Source of the DNA: Promethearchaeia archaeon
Lineage (GTDB): Archaea; Asgardarchaeota; Lokiarchaeia; Sigyniarchaeales; SOKP01
Length of the DNA stretch: 64,000 nt
Reading direction: 5' to 3'
Assembly: GCA_029856145.1 (NCBI GenBank)
Contig: JAHQWK010000028.1
Location: 1 to 64,000, forward strand
Both the position numbers and the translations under genes were made by a program. This document shows, one piece after another, positions 1-9,811 of the stretch (the first letter of the stretch is position 1; each line of letters opens with the position of its first letter). Under the pieces are notes generated by a model. That model was given only the letters and a program-made list of their open reading frames with translations. It ran no database searches and was not told the DNA's origin.

Positions 1-2
1 CT

Positions 3-524
3 ATTAAATTTAAAAATATTTCTTCTTATATTTCTGTGAAAGATATTATAGCTCATGAGATAAGAATAATCAAAAGCAGGAATATAAATGTAGATAATTG
101 TAAGATCTTTAGATTAGATATCGTAGCATGTCATAAAATTACAGTTAAAAATAGTTCTATCTTCCACGGTTATTTGAAATACAATAGAGAAAATCTATTT
201 AAAGATAACATTTTTCATCAAGATTATGCTGCCTTGACATTTTCAGAAAAGGGAAGTAAATCTGGAGATCTTAATATGAAGAAAATTCAAATTGGAATGC
301 CAATTGCGCTATTTTTCCCAGTTTTAATAATAGTAATTTCATTTTATTTAATATCTGTGATAATAGGGCTCTTATCGATGCTTATATTTTCATTACTTTT
401 AATCCCAGTTATTGATATTGAAATAAAGAAGAAACTTGTAAAGGATTTCGGTCCAAACCAATTTGAGAATAATGGGTATGACACTTTGGATGATTTACAT
501 CCTCTTTTTTTAAAACCAAAATAG
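3..524 (+). CDS. Membrane protein, C-terminal part (gene runs off the left edge)
   Basis: The frame is open to the left edge, so the GTG at 36 is probably not the true start. The first ~80 residues alternate short hydrophobic stretches with Asn, Lys and Ser, which looks like the end of a right-handed beta-helix or bactofilin-like domain. This is an impression from the pattern only. Residues ~95-140 (counted from 36) form two close hydrophobic helices, followed by a charged tail ending in FLKPK. No function can be named. It reads away from the minus-strand gene at 718. Confidence 0.55.
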   Translation: MKFKNISSYISVKDIIAHEIRIIKSRNINVDNCKIFRLDIVACHKITVKNSSIFHGYLKYNRENLFKDNIFHQDYAALTFSEKGSKSGDLNMKKIQIGMPIALFFPVLIIVISFYLISVIIGLLSMLIFSLLLIPVIDIEIKKKLVKDFGPNQFENNGYDTLDDLHPLFLKPK

Positions 525-717
525 AGATAAATAATAAAGAACCAATAAATCTTTAAATAAGTTACTTTTTAAAATTATCAGAATTCATTGCTTAATTTAA
601 ACTAAAAAGTGTAGTGTTTTTTTAAATATATTGAAATTATTTTATCTCTTAAAAGATATAAATTGTATACATTCAGTAGGGATCCTCATAAGAATATTAT
701 GCTTGAGATAGGTACGA

Positions 718-1347
718 TTATAGTTCAGAGGCTTCTTTTAATCCAATATATTTATTCCAGGAGTTAAAGAAAGCATGCATATAGATATAAGAATTAATGA
801 GTTCAATTACATAGGATTTTCCTTCATCCGTTATTTCTATCGCATATCTTGGTCTAAACCGTTTATCCTTGAATTTTTTTTTTTGTAGGATCAATACATG
901 ACCACAATTTTCACAGAAATCAGGCAAATAATAAAAGGGAGTACCACAATGAGGACATTTTTCAATTTTAAATATTAATCCTTGTTCTCCTAATTTATCT
1001 ATAAGAGTTTTTGCTTCTTGAGTAGTACAAGGTTTTTGCCAGGACATTCGTTTAATTATGGTTTTAAGTGATATTGTATGGTTATTATGGGATTCCCTAA
1101 AAATCTCAAACATTATTTTCTCTTTGTTAGTTAATAATTTTTCAAGATAGAAAAGTTCCTTGAAAAGATCTTTTAGAGTGGTTTTTTTGGACACGAGAGA
1201 AAGCTTCATAACAAGTTTGCTTAACTCTAATGTTTTATCACATAATCTTTCAATAATATCTGGCACGCTGCTTGTTTTTATATTTAACTTGGAACTAACT
1301 AATCTTAATTTTTCGATTATTTTCGTATCTAAAGCAATGCGTGCCAT
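718..1347 (-). CDS. Winged-helix-like regulator with an internal zinc ribbon
   Basis: The protein is 209 aa. Its N-terminus is helical and starts MARIALDTKII. Residues ~70-135 look like a helix-turn-helix region (LTNKEKIMFEIFRES, then a TLIDKLGEQGLIFKIEK recognition/wing-like segment). A four-cysteine zinc ribbon follows: CPHCG, about 9 residues, then CENCG. The segment YAIEITDEGKSYVIELINSY resembles the last wing and helix of MarR- or ArsR-like regulators. A DNA-binding regulator is inferred from layout; the effector and targets are unknown. It is a single gene with AT-rich spacers on both sides. Confidence 0.6.
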   Translation of the reverse strand: MARIALDTKIIEKLRLVSSKLNIKTSSVPDIIERLCDKTLELSKLVMKLSLVSKKTTLKDLFKELFYLEKLLTNKEKIMFEIFRESHNNHTISLKTIIKRMSWQKPCTTQEAKTLIDKLGEQGLIFKIEKCPHCGTPFYYLPDFCENCGHVLILQKKKFKDKRFRPRYAIEITDEGKSYVIELINSYIYMHAFFNSWNKYIGLKEASEL

Positions 1348-1588
1348 TTTCTTCTTTCCTAAATTAAATCTGAAAAATAAATTTGTGAATTTTTGTTATA
1401 ATATTGAAAAAAACTAAAAATTTCTATTAGATTTCTTTTTATAATAGTTATTGTAATTCTAACTCTGTATTTTTTTCTAACTTTATAAAATATCTTAGAA
1501 ATAATAAAAAAAGCTAAACATATAAACTTTCATCAATTATCCAACCAACATGGGACTGTAATTTAATGTTGTGGCTGCTAAAAATGAT

Positions 1589-1845
1589 TTAATCACTCCT
1601 TTCATCGAAAAACTTTTTAATGGATTTCTGCTCTCGAAGTTTTTCCAAGTGATAATGTTTGTCTATTAACTTTTCGATCCTAATTCTTATAGCTTCAATT
1701 ATAAATTCATGATGACTTCTATAACCGAAGTAAGGAAATAGAATGTACATATTTTCAACTAATATCTCTGGAATTTGTATATTCTTGTATTTTGTTTTGA
1801 GTTTTCCTGTCAGTTGGAATCACCATTTTCTTTAAATTTTTTCAT
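1589..1845 (-). CDS. Small ribbon-helix-helix-like protein, apparently frameshifted near its 5' end
   Basis: On the minus strand an open frame ends with TAA at 1589-1591 and encodes a typical ribbon-helix-helix pattern: a strand (KNIQIPEILVE), a turn with FGYRSHHEFI, and a helix (IIEAIRIRIEKLIDKHY). In that frame the only ATG is at 1748-1750, which would cut off the beta-strand. A better start, ATG at 1843-1845 (MKKFKENGD), is in another frame and meets TGA about 10 codons later. One base gained or lost near 1815-1822 would join them into ~85 aa. It could be a decayed regulator or use an internal start. I inferred this from reading frames only. Confidence 0.4.
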
Positions 1846-1864
1846 AAAATTTTTCTTTTTCACC

Positions 1865-2530
1865 TTATAATTTATAATTTTTATACCATCTTTTTTGAAA
1901 GAGTAGACTTTCATTCAATAAACAATTTCTATTGTGGGAGATAATCTCGTCAAATTTTTGAGCATTGAATAATTGATTGACTAATTTGTTATTTCGAAAT
2001 AAGGAATCCCCTGTCAATATCGCTGAATTGGGATTTATTGAATAAAATGCTTCTGTTAGAGATTCATATCTATAGTTTTCTTTTTGAAGGTTGATTATTG
2101 GAAATTCTTTAATAAAACTAAATTCAGAGACATAATCTCCCTGTACTTGTAAGTAGTGATACATATTCAAAAGTTTGATTCGCTCATAATTACTAAATGC
2201 AAAAAAGGTGAGATCTTTTGCTAATTGTAGTACGTTAAATATTAATTTGTAAAACTTGATTTTATGACACCATTCTTCAATGTAATAAGTGAATATAATA
2301 TTTTGAATCATTATACCACACATAAAAACTGGAGAACCCTTAAAATCAATTATCGCAATTTTCAAATTCTTAGGCAAAGGATGATGTTCTTCTTCCAAAA
2401 GTTGTTTTTTGATGAATTTTACTTTTGGATCTCTCTCTACATTCTCTAAATTTATAATAATTGGAGTGAAATCATATTGACTATTAATTCGATATGCTAT
2501 ATTCCATTTTTGCATCTCATTTACCTCCAT
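1865..2530 (-). CDS. Unknown protein, second gene of a two-gene operon
   Basis: The protein is 221 aa, not recognised, and has no signal peptide or clear membrane span. It is rich in aromatic and basic residues and has a central hydrophobic core (LKIAIIDFKGSPVFMCGIMIQ, residues ~56-76) that looks like two strands of an alpha/beta domain. Its start overlaps the end of the upstream gene by 10 nt (2521-2530), so the two are almost certainly co-transcribed and translationally coupled. The internal ATG at codon 6 (MQKWNIAYRI) is an equally good start. No function is proposed. Confidence 0.6.
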   Translation of the reverse strand: MEVNEMQKWNIAYRINSQYDFTPIIINLENVERDPKVKFIKKQLLEEEHHPLPKNLKIAIIDFKGSPVFMCGIMIQNIIFTYYIEEWCHKIKFYKLIFNVLQLAKDLTFFAFSNYERIKLLNMYHYLQVQGDYVSEFSFIKEFPIINLQKENYRYESLTEAFYSINPNSAILTGDSLFRNNKLVNQLFNAQKFDEIISHNRNCLLNESLLFQKRWYKNYKL

Positions 2531-3672
2531 ACTTCAGTTACCTTTTGTTCTTCACTTATTTGGTAGAATTCACGTATAAATTTTATTGAGGAAAAATATA
2601 ACTTACTGATAAAATGGATTGTTTTAATTAACTGTTCCTCTTTCCCTTCAGAACATTGCTCATGTGTGAGTTCACTTAGGTAATGACATACAAGATCTAT
2701 CAAACAGGAAGAATCCTTGTAAAATTCATTCACACGATCAATTTGCTCTATCGTAAGATGTGTCTCTTTATCTAAAATTACTTGACTCAATATGGTATAT
2801 CCCACTATATTGAAAATCTCTTGAGTTTGTTTAAGAAAGTTGCTAAATTGCATTTCATTTTGAAATAATTTAATTAAATTATCTTCATTTTCTCCCAAAA
2901 ATATTTCAGTTTTTAAGTTAAAGAAGAATTCAATGTAGTAGTACGTGTTAAGCAAGTGTTTGAATAGAGGAAAACTAATTTTTTTATGAACTAGGTGTAG
3001 TTCAATTAAATTAATCATCTCATCTCTATTTTCAATCTGTAATCTTATTGCCATATTCTTAATAAAATTAATAAAATTCTCTTTATCTTCACTTTCAAAA
3101 TGTTCCATAAGATCTTGGACATATGCATAAAAACATCTAAGTTCGAAGAATCGATACCAGAAGCTGAAACTTTTTGGAGATCTCATAATAGAATAAATTG
3201 TTCCAAATCTAAGTAACGTAGCTAACGCAGGAAGTAATTTGTCTGGGCGTAAAAGATTTTTTATATGAGCCCTTGTAATTATATTTGGTTTTTGTAAAAA
3301 AAGCTCAACATCATCATCTTTAAATTTCTGGATAACGTTTTCTAATTTCGCATCTTCTTTTACATTTTCATATTCCAAATATCTTTCACAAATTTTATTT
3401 ATTCTCATATCTGAAATTGGAATAGACACTAATTTGGAAGAGGGATGTGGACTAAATAACCGAAATACTCCTCTACTCATGCTTGAACAATCAAGAAGTA
3501 TTGCTAATCGATTCTTAGCATCAACTGATAAGCGAAATAGTTGATATGGATATAATATCCGTAATTTTCGGCGGATTTCTAAAGGTATTTCAATTTGCTC
3601 CCGATATACTGTATAAAGTAAGAGGGACTGAAGAAGAGATTTAGCGAACTTTTTGCCATAAATACTTCGCAA
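2521..3672 (-). CDS. Unknown helical protein, first gene of a two-gene operon
   Basis: The protein is 383 aa, mostly alpha-helical, and not recognised. The most distinctive stretch (residues ~140-185) contains LLRPDKLLPALATLLRFG and then a string of aromatics (SFWYRFFELRCFYAYVQ). The start given is a TTG, but the frame stays open upstream into the divergent giant gene at 3700. No promoter space exists between the two, so its 5' end is uncertain and may be a rearrangement scar. It overlaps the next gene (1865-2530) by 10 nt. Confidence 0.55.
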   Translation of the reverse strand: MRSIYGKKFAKSLLQSLLLYTVYREQIEIPLEIRRKLRILYPYQLFRLSVDAKNRLAILLDCSSMSRGVFRLFSPHPSSKLVSIPISDMRINKICERYLEYENVKEDAKLENVIQKFKDDDVELFLQKPNIITRAHIKNLLRPDKLLPALATLLRFGTIYSIMRSPKSFSFWYRFFELRCFYAYVQDLMEHFESEDKENFINFIKNMAIRLQIENRDEMINLIELHLVHKKISFPLFKHLLNTYYYIEFFFNLKTEIFLGENEDNLIKLFQNEMQFSNFLKQTQEIFNIVGYTILSQVILDKETHLTIEQIDRVNEFYKDSSCLIDLVCHYLSELTHEQCSEGKEEQLIKTIHFISKLYFSSIKFIREFYQISEEQKVTEVWR

Positions 3673-3699
3673 GGAATTTATGATATTATTTGGAACCCA

Positions 3700-6600
3700 A
3701 TGTATTCAGGAGAGTATTATGACGCCTATACTGAGAACAAGGAAGACCTTACTGATCTATACGACTATTATCAACCCCATATTGCGAACTTCAGCTATCT
3801 TTACGTTTCATGGGCAGATGATAATGCGTGGAAAGAATGGCACACCATAGAAGCTCCAAATGTTGATATCAGCACCTTAGATATTATGTTTGAGTGGTAT
3901 GATGATACTTCGGAGGAGTACGATTCTGTATATTATAACCAGACGCTTAATGAATTTGAAGCCAGAAATATAGCTGTTGAGATTGTATACCCATATGATA
4001 AAAATATACAAACTGCAAATTTTACCTTATCACAGGACTACTCTAGCGCCCAAGACCTCGATATTATGCTGATTAAAGGGTACTTTTTCAACGAAACTGG
4101 GAAAGATTTTGATCCAGATAATGTAAATATATACTCAAGTGAAAAATTAATTGAAATTTCAGCTCCAAGTGGATATACATTAGATAATTTTGAGAAAATT
4201 ATTATTTATCTTAACTTCACAGAGGGGGCATATTCAGATTATACCCAATTTAGATTTTTACAAGCTGCTATTAATAATAATCCTGAAGTTCCATTATGGA
4301 CCAAGAATGATTCGCTCTATGTGGACTTTGAATACAATGATATTGATTACTTCCTCCTTATGGAAGAGTATGCAGTTGGATCTGAAGATTCTATGTTTGA
4401 ATATTTTGCTTACACGAGAAATAATAAGTTTGTAGATTATGATGATGTTGATACGACCTATTCATTAGATAAGATAGAGCAGTATCAAGATTTCGATAAC
4501 TTCACAAAAGTTAACGATCCAAAGACATTGCTAGAGTTCTTTGATTTTGATGAGGATTGTACCCATGAGCTCGTAATCCAGAAGGATGATATCACCCAGA
4601 ATGGAGTCTATGATAGTTTCAAATATGGCTACATCAACCCAGCGGGAGAGATTACGTTCCATACGCTTGTCCAAGAAGTAGCAACTACAGAAGTTCATAC
4701 TGATAAAGTAAATGATGTAAGAAAGACTGAGAGATACTCTATTGATAGTAAAGATCCCGAATATATAACGACTGCTCAGCGTACCATTATCACTAATAGC
4801 ACAATAACTTATAGAATACAGAAGCTAACCACTTTAATTCAAAAAGATGATGATTATGATGGATATATTGATCATGAAGTATCCTATGAGCAGACCTTTT
4901 ACAGCTCATATACAGTTCTTTACTCCACAGAAGTTACTTATATTCATTTCAAACTAAGAGACGGTTCTGAGAACTTAGAAGGTGGTCAAGAAGAATATGA
5001 GGGATACTTGACAGAATATAGGAATTCCACACATATTATTTCCGATTCAAGTATGTCCTATGCGTTTAGAGATTTCGAGTATGGTGAGGTTGTAAGCACC
5101 AGATATTATGATGATGTATTTCCAAACGAGTTATCGGAAGTATATAACTTAGACAATAATCTTGTGCCAGTTATCAATGATAATGGAGATGAAGATAGTT
5201 CCAATGATGTTATTACCTACGTTCCTGCCCTTGAGAATCTTTTATCCCTTTCCCATCCTAGAGATGGAATTCCAGCTATATTTGATAGAAGAATTATAAT
5301 TAACGGTTCTGTGGAATTTGATAATATTTTAGCAACTCAGAAAGTTATCTCAATTGCGGCTACTTATAATGAGGGTACAGGAATTAATGATTATTTAACC
5401 GAACAAAAGATTGTCGCTGATGTTATCGAGGTGGTTCCAGAAACGGGAGTATATTATGATAACGTCCGAGGATATGCTCCAGATAACCTTGAAGGGTATA
5501 GATACCTTTACTATGATGAAGATGGTGATGGTCTTCACAGTACAATCTTTATTGCCGACTCAGATGGCGAAGTGGTCGGAATTGGCTTCGATTACGATGG
5601 AAACTCCTATTTCGAGCCTCATAAGGTCATGATTACAGAGAAACATATTATTACAAGTGCGGCTACCGCAGATGATGACATAGCTTTGAAAATGACATTA
5701 AAATATACCGGTCATGAATCAATTAATTATCAAGATACTGACAGTTATGATGGCATGTTTGTAGAGCCTACATTCAGAGATTCTTTATTTGATATCTGGA
5801 AATCGCAATATACAGGGACGTCCAGTGATTTAATCAGATTTGCGATGCGACTTACGCATCAAGTATTTATAGAATCTCTTTCTGCTGAGAAAATCATTGG
5901 AGATATCGCATGGCAAGTAGTTTCACAATTAACGGCATTTGTAGTTGGAAAGGTCACGGGAATAGCTTTGACTGGTATAATAGGAGCATGTACTTCAATA
6001 GGCTCGGCGTGGCCAGGTTTCGGGACTGCAATTGGTTTTATTGTCGGTATGCTTATGTATTGGCTTTTAAACTCTGCTATGGCAGTTGCGCAGCAAAAAG
6101 AGATAAACAACTATTTAGCTTCTCAGACCACTTATAACGAGGAATATCAAGACACCAAGACGCTCTCGGATAAGTGGTGGATGGATAGATATTTTGGCGA
6201 TATCATGCCAAATACACTTCAAGGAAGTAAGGCAGGAGTCTATACTCCAGTAAAAGCTGAGACGGACAAGCATATATATGAGGGAGAGGTTATTCTTGCC
6301 CCTGCTCATATCGAGAAGACGACCGTTTTCGGCACTCAATTTAACCCACTATTATTAGATTATTCGCAGCAGACACGATCTTATCTGCAATATTCGGATT
6401 TTGATGATCCCCTGTTGATGTCATTCTTCAATCAAGATATAGAGGAATTTTATGGAATATCTATTGAGCAACTTCCAATATTAGATAGCTTAGATCTCAC
6501 TCAACCCCATGATCTGCGAGCCCTTTACATGAGAAATTCCATTATGTACTTAGAAGATGAGATTTATAAGGCAACTGAAAACGATCCTGAAGATAGTATT

Positions 6601-9600
6601 TCATATGATCGCATTATTCCGTACATGGTTGGCGTGAGACCCTCATTACAGTTTATCGATTCTGATACAGTTTTAGCTCCAGAGTTTTACCTTGACTATC
6701 CTATTTATGTAGATCATGAACAATATGGCGCTCTTGAAGAAGAATATTATCACATTTACAAAGTCTATAATGGCACTACAGATATCATACAGTTGATCCC
6801 CGAAGATACTGTGGAGAATCGCTTAATTATGTCAGATATCGTGAATATTGTGCCTTACTATGTAGATTCACTGGGAAATCAACTTCCACTTTTGGACATT
6901 GACTATATTCCGGAATTTATTTTTAATGCAATTACAGGAGAAGTAATTTTAAATTCAAGTTTTACAATACTTTTAGAAGAACGTCTTGCTGATATGGAAG
7001 ATCTATATAACAATGTTGAGGGGTACGAAGGTCATATTATTCTCGAATTTTGCATAGAAAAATATAGGGATATTTCCGTGGAGAGAGATGACATCACACC
7101 AGAAGAAGCTTATCAAATTGCGACCATGCAATCTGCCCACCAAGCGATTTTAGAATACACATACCAATTTACCATTGCGGAACAGACTCAGCAGAGACTT
7201 TCCGAGGCATGTTACACCATATTTGTCACTATTATTAGTACTCTTATTGTAATGGGCGCTACGATTGTAATTGACAAAGCATTTAGTAAATTAGCTAATA
7301 ATCTATTTGATAAGTTAGATGATGCGATTCAAGCAGGGACTGCTGGAAAAAGGCTAGCTAATCTTTATAATAATATGAATGCAGGAGAATTATTCAATAG
7401 CCTTCTTAATCCCGTATCTAGAGGTCTTGGATATAACATGTTTAAAATCACGAAAGCGCTGATTTCTGAAAGTATTCAAGAAGTATTTGTTGACCCCTGG
7501 ATTGAAGCCTACGTTACCAACGCGGTAGCAGATCTTGGTTGGGACGAGACAGCACAAATATACCTCAGTGGGCTTGCTGAGACCGGGCGTGAGTTCCTTT
7601 TCAGCGCAGTCACTCAGTTTATGTGGGCAAGTGTGAGGCCCCAAACTTCGCTGAACCTTCAGAATATAGCTGCTCAGCAGCAACTGACCATAGAGCAGAT
7701 GAATGAGATGAGGCAACAAACACAAGAAGCTCAAATTCAGAAAGATAATCGGAAAGATTATATCCGTGACAGCTTCTTCACGGTGATGATGTTTATGGGT
7801 GCGATGATGGGAGGCTTCGGTGGGTCAATCGGCATGACTATTGGAAATCTTATGATTGTCGGCGGTGATTCAGCTGACAGTTTATTTGAATTGAAGGATG
7901 CCGTTAAAGATATTTTAGAATCAAGACACCAAGAAGTTCGAGTCCACTTTGATGCTAAGATTGCTGACACACTTAGAGCAGAGATTGCTATGAAAAATTG
8001 GATTGATGAAGATCTGAGAGAAGCAATAGATTGGGCTACTCTTAGTGAACCGCAAAAGCAAGAGCAAATTGAGTATGAATATATCCCATCCAATTTTGAA
8101 GTATGGGCAGATATGGTAAGCCGCTCTCGATTGTTGGGTACACCAGTAGGAATGCACCTAATGCCAGGCGATCCAAATAATTATATCGCACAACGTTTCC
8201 CACGATTGCCCCAGTATTTAGGTGATAATGTCTTTAGATCTATATTAAGAGAAGTTCTGAACTTCCTAGATCAAGAGTCGGAGAATATTATGAGAGACAC
8301 AAATGGCATGACTGAACAAGAAGCATTAAATTATATTACTAGAAATGCAATGCAATACTTGCATAGTGAAAAAGCAGATTTAATGGACAGTTTATCTCGA
8401 CAAGATGAATCAAAGCCTAACAAGATCGCTCCCAAGGTGAAAATTTACATTTCTGTCATTTATTTATTAAAGTTCACTAACAAATTAGTGAATCAGATAC
8501 ATAGATCTATTTCGGGTGTTAAGCATCAATACATTAAATTCGTCAAGGATTATCTTGAACTTTCTGCTCCAGAGAGGTTCACTTATAATATTAAAAACAT
8601 CGAAGATATGTTAAATTCAATTGATTATGAATTGGTTTCACCATTGACTCAGAGGGAATTCGATTTATTGGAAGGTGATTCATCAGCCAAAAGAATTAAA
8701 ATAAAGTGCCCAGAAGGTCATGAATATTTTACAAATCCTTCAAGTATAAAAAACAAGATGCTTAAAGGTGAAGGATTATGTCAAAAATGTTATCATAAGT
8801 CAAGAAGGGTGTATACTTTTGAAAGTATAGTACAAGAAGTAGGTGAACGGGAAGATTTAATAATTTTTCCAAAGACTCAGGAAGATTGGGATTCAATAGG
8901 AGGATTTCCTTCTGACAGAAAGATTAAGGTTAAGTGTGGTCAATGTGGTGAGGAAAGAGAGTGTATGGCAAAGACATATTTCGAATATGAACGTTGCCCA
9001 AGTTGCTTTCATATAGACGCTTCGCTTTCTTATGAGACGGTTAGAGATAGGGGATTAAATGAAGGATTTAGGTTAAAGACTCCTAAAGTAAAGTTTAATA
9101 AGATAAAAGCTTCCTATGCTCTTGATGGTACTAAGACTTGGGCGACAGAAGGTTTAGAATGGAAATGTCTAGATTGTGAAGAAATTGTTAAAATAACTTT
9201 TCAAAGTATAAGAGATGCTAGAACTGGATGCCCTTCGTGTAAGATGTCAGAACATCAGAAACATAGTCATAAATATTTAGAAGCAACATTTGATTCACCA
9301 TTTGAATCAGAGAAGAGGTTAGGTGATATTGATTTAGATGAGATTGGGGTATCACCTTCAGGTTCCTTATTTAGTCCAAATCTTGTGTTTGACGGATATG
9401 CAATAGTTCGAATTCCAGGTTGCTCAACACCTATCCCAGTACTTTTTGAAGCTCGTGGTTATCAATATTGGCATTGGCCGAATCAGTACTTTAAAGGGAC
9501 ATATGAGGATTTTCTAGCTTGGCAGCATTATAGGGCAAATGCTGAGCAGAAAAATAGATTTGCTCATGAACATAAAATAGTACTTATTTCGATTTACGAG

Positions 9601-9756
9601 GAAAAATTATGGACTAGAGCCCAAGTCAGGTCAGAACTTATTCGTCAATTTAAATTGCAAACTAAAGCTTACGGATACTCTGAAGATGGAATAACCTTAG
9701 ATCCACCTGAATATAATAATTTTATTTTTAGGAGAAGATTCTTAGGTTTAATTTAA
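3700..9756 (+). CDS. Giant multidomain protein with C-terminal zinc-ribbon/nuclease-like module, polymorphic-toxin-like
   Basis: The product has 2,018 aa from ATG 3700; the frame is open back to 3622, with no signal peptide or promoter, so the N-terminus is probably missing. Residues 1-720 are Tyr/Asp-rich, beta-like and extracellular-looking, with acidic calcium-loop-like motifs near 383 (DDDYDGYID), 606 (DEDGDG) and 632 (DYDGN). Hydrophobic, glycine-rich blocks lie near 745-790, 1171-1192 and 1359-1390. From ~1567 the style changes: zinc ribbons start near 1669 (CPEGH...CQKC), 1745 (CGQCG...CPSC) and 1822 (CLDC...CPSC). They are followed by a restriction-endonuclease-like segment near 1895-1970 (FDGYA, then FEARGYQ, then KNRFAHEHKIVLISIY). 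This order matches large secreted toxins with a C-terminal nuclease. An inserted endonuclease domain is the alternative. Function is inference. Confidence 0.6.
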   Translation: MYSGEYYDAYTENKEDLTDLYDYYQPHIANFSYLYVSWADDNAWKEWHTIEAPNVDISTLDIMFEWYDDTSEEYDSVYYNQTLNEFEARNIAVEIVYPYDKNIQTANFTLSQDYSSAQDLDIMLIKGYFFNETGKDFDPDNVNIYSSEKLIEISAPSGYTLDNFEKIIIYLNFTEGAYSDYTQFRFLQAAINNNPEVPLWTKNDSLYVDFEYNDIDYFLLMEEYAVGSEDSMFEYFAYTRNNKFVDYDDVDTTYSLDKIEQYQDFDNFTKVNDPKTLLEFFDFDEDCTHELVIQKDDITQNGVYDSFKYGYINPAGEITFHTLVQEVATTEVHTDKVNDVRKTERYSIDSKDPEYITTAQRTIITNSTITYRIQKLTTLIQKDDDYDGYIDHEVSYEQTFYSSYTVLYSTEVTYIHFKLRDGSENLEGGQEEYEGYLTEYRNSTHIISDSSMSYAFRDFEYGEVVSTRYYDDVFPNELSEVYNLDNNLVPVINDNGDEDSSNDVITYVPALENLLSLSHPRDGIPAIFDRRIIINGSVEFDNILATQKVISIAATYNEGTGINDYLTEQKIVADVIEVVPETGVYYDNVRGYAPDNLEGYRYLYYDEDGDGLHSTIFIADSDGEVVGIGFDYDGNSYFEPHKVMITEKHIITSAATADDDIALKMTLKYTGHESINYQDTDSYDGMFVEPTFRDSLFDIWKSQYTGTSSDLIRFAMRLTHQVFIESLSAEKIIGDIAWQVVSQLTAFVVGKVTGIALTGIIGACTSIGSAWPGFGTAIGFIVGMLMYWLLNSAMAVAQQKEINNYLASQTTYNEEYQDTKTLSDKWWMDRYFGDIMPNTLQGSKAGVYTPVKAETDKHIYEGEVILAPAHIEKTTVFGTQFNPLLLDYSQQTRSYLQYSDFDDPLLMSFFNQDIEEFYGISIEQLPILDSLDLTQPHDLRALYMRNSIMYLEDEIYKATENDPEDSISYDRIIPYMVGVRPSLQFIDSDTVLAPEFYLDYPIYVDHEQYGALEEEYYHIYKVYNGTTDIIQLIPEDTVENRLIMSDIVNIVPYYVDSLGNQLPLLDIDYIPEFIFNAITGEVILNSSFTILLEERLADMEDLYNNVEGYEGHIILEFCIEKYRDISVERDDITPEEAYQIATMQSAHQAILEYTYQFTIAEQTQQRLSEACYTIFVTIISTLIVMGATIVIDKAFSKLANNLFDKLDDAIQAGTAGKRLANLYNNMNAGELFNSLLNPVSRGLGYNMFKITKALISESIQEVFVDPWIEAYVTNAVADLGWDETAQIYLSGLAETGREFLFSAVTQFMWASVRPQTSLNLQNIAAQQQLTIEQMNEMRQQTQEAQIQKDNRKDYIRDSFFTVMMFMGAMMGGFGGSIGMTIGNLMIVGGDSADSLFELKDAVKDILESRHQEVRVHFDAKIADTLRAEIAMKNWIDEDLREAIDWATLSEPQKQEQIEYEYIPSNFEVWADMVSRSRLLGTPVGMHLMPGDPNNYIAQRFPRLPQYLGDNVFRSILREVLNFLDQESENIMRDTNGMTEQEALNYITRNAMQYLHSEKADLMDSLSRQDESKPNKIAPKVKIYISVIYLLKFTNKLVNQIHRSISGVKHQYIKFVKDYLELSAPERFTYNIKNIEDMLNSIDYELVSPLTQREFDLLEGDSSAKRIKIKCPEGHEYFTNPSSIKNKMLKGEGLCQKCYHKSRRVYTFESIVQEVGEREDLIIFPKTQEDWDSIGGFPSDRKIKVKCGQCGEERECMAKTYFEYERCPSCFHIDASLSYETVRDRGLNEGFRLKTPKVKFNKIKASYALDGTKTWATEGLEWKCLDCEEIVKITFQSIRDARTGCPSCKMSEHQKHSHKYLEATFDSPFESEKRLGDIDLDEIGVSPSGSLFSPNLVFDGYAIVRIPGCSTPIPVLFEARGYQYWHWPNQYFKGTYEDFLAWQHYRANAEQKNRFAHEHKIVLISIYEEKLWTRAQVRSELIRQFKLQTKAYGYSEDGITLDPPEYNNFIFRRRFLGLI

Positions 9757-9775
9757 AAGAATTTTATTGATTAAA

Positions 9776-9811
9776 TAAATATTTATACTAAAAATAATCT
9801 AGTATACTAGA
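9776..9811 (+). promoter_or_regulatory. TATA-like box and perfect 14-bp palindrome before the 9811 gene
   Basis: TCTAGTATACTAGA at 9798-9811 is perfectly self-complementary and its last base is the A of the start ATG. About 25-30 nt upstream is an AT-only stretch with TTTATAC (around 9782-9788), a good archaeal TATA-box distance for a leaderless transcript. A palindrome over the presumed start site suggests a dimeric repressor site that would block initiation. The gene therefore has its own promoter and need not be co-transcribed with the giant gene. Confidence 0.5.

Noticed and set aside
5859..8157. Several 70-115-codon frames opposite the giant gene
   Set aside because: They are antisense to a continuous coding frame and show no start signals or recognisable domains.
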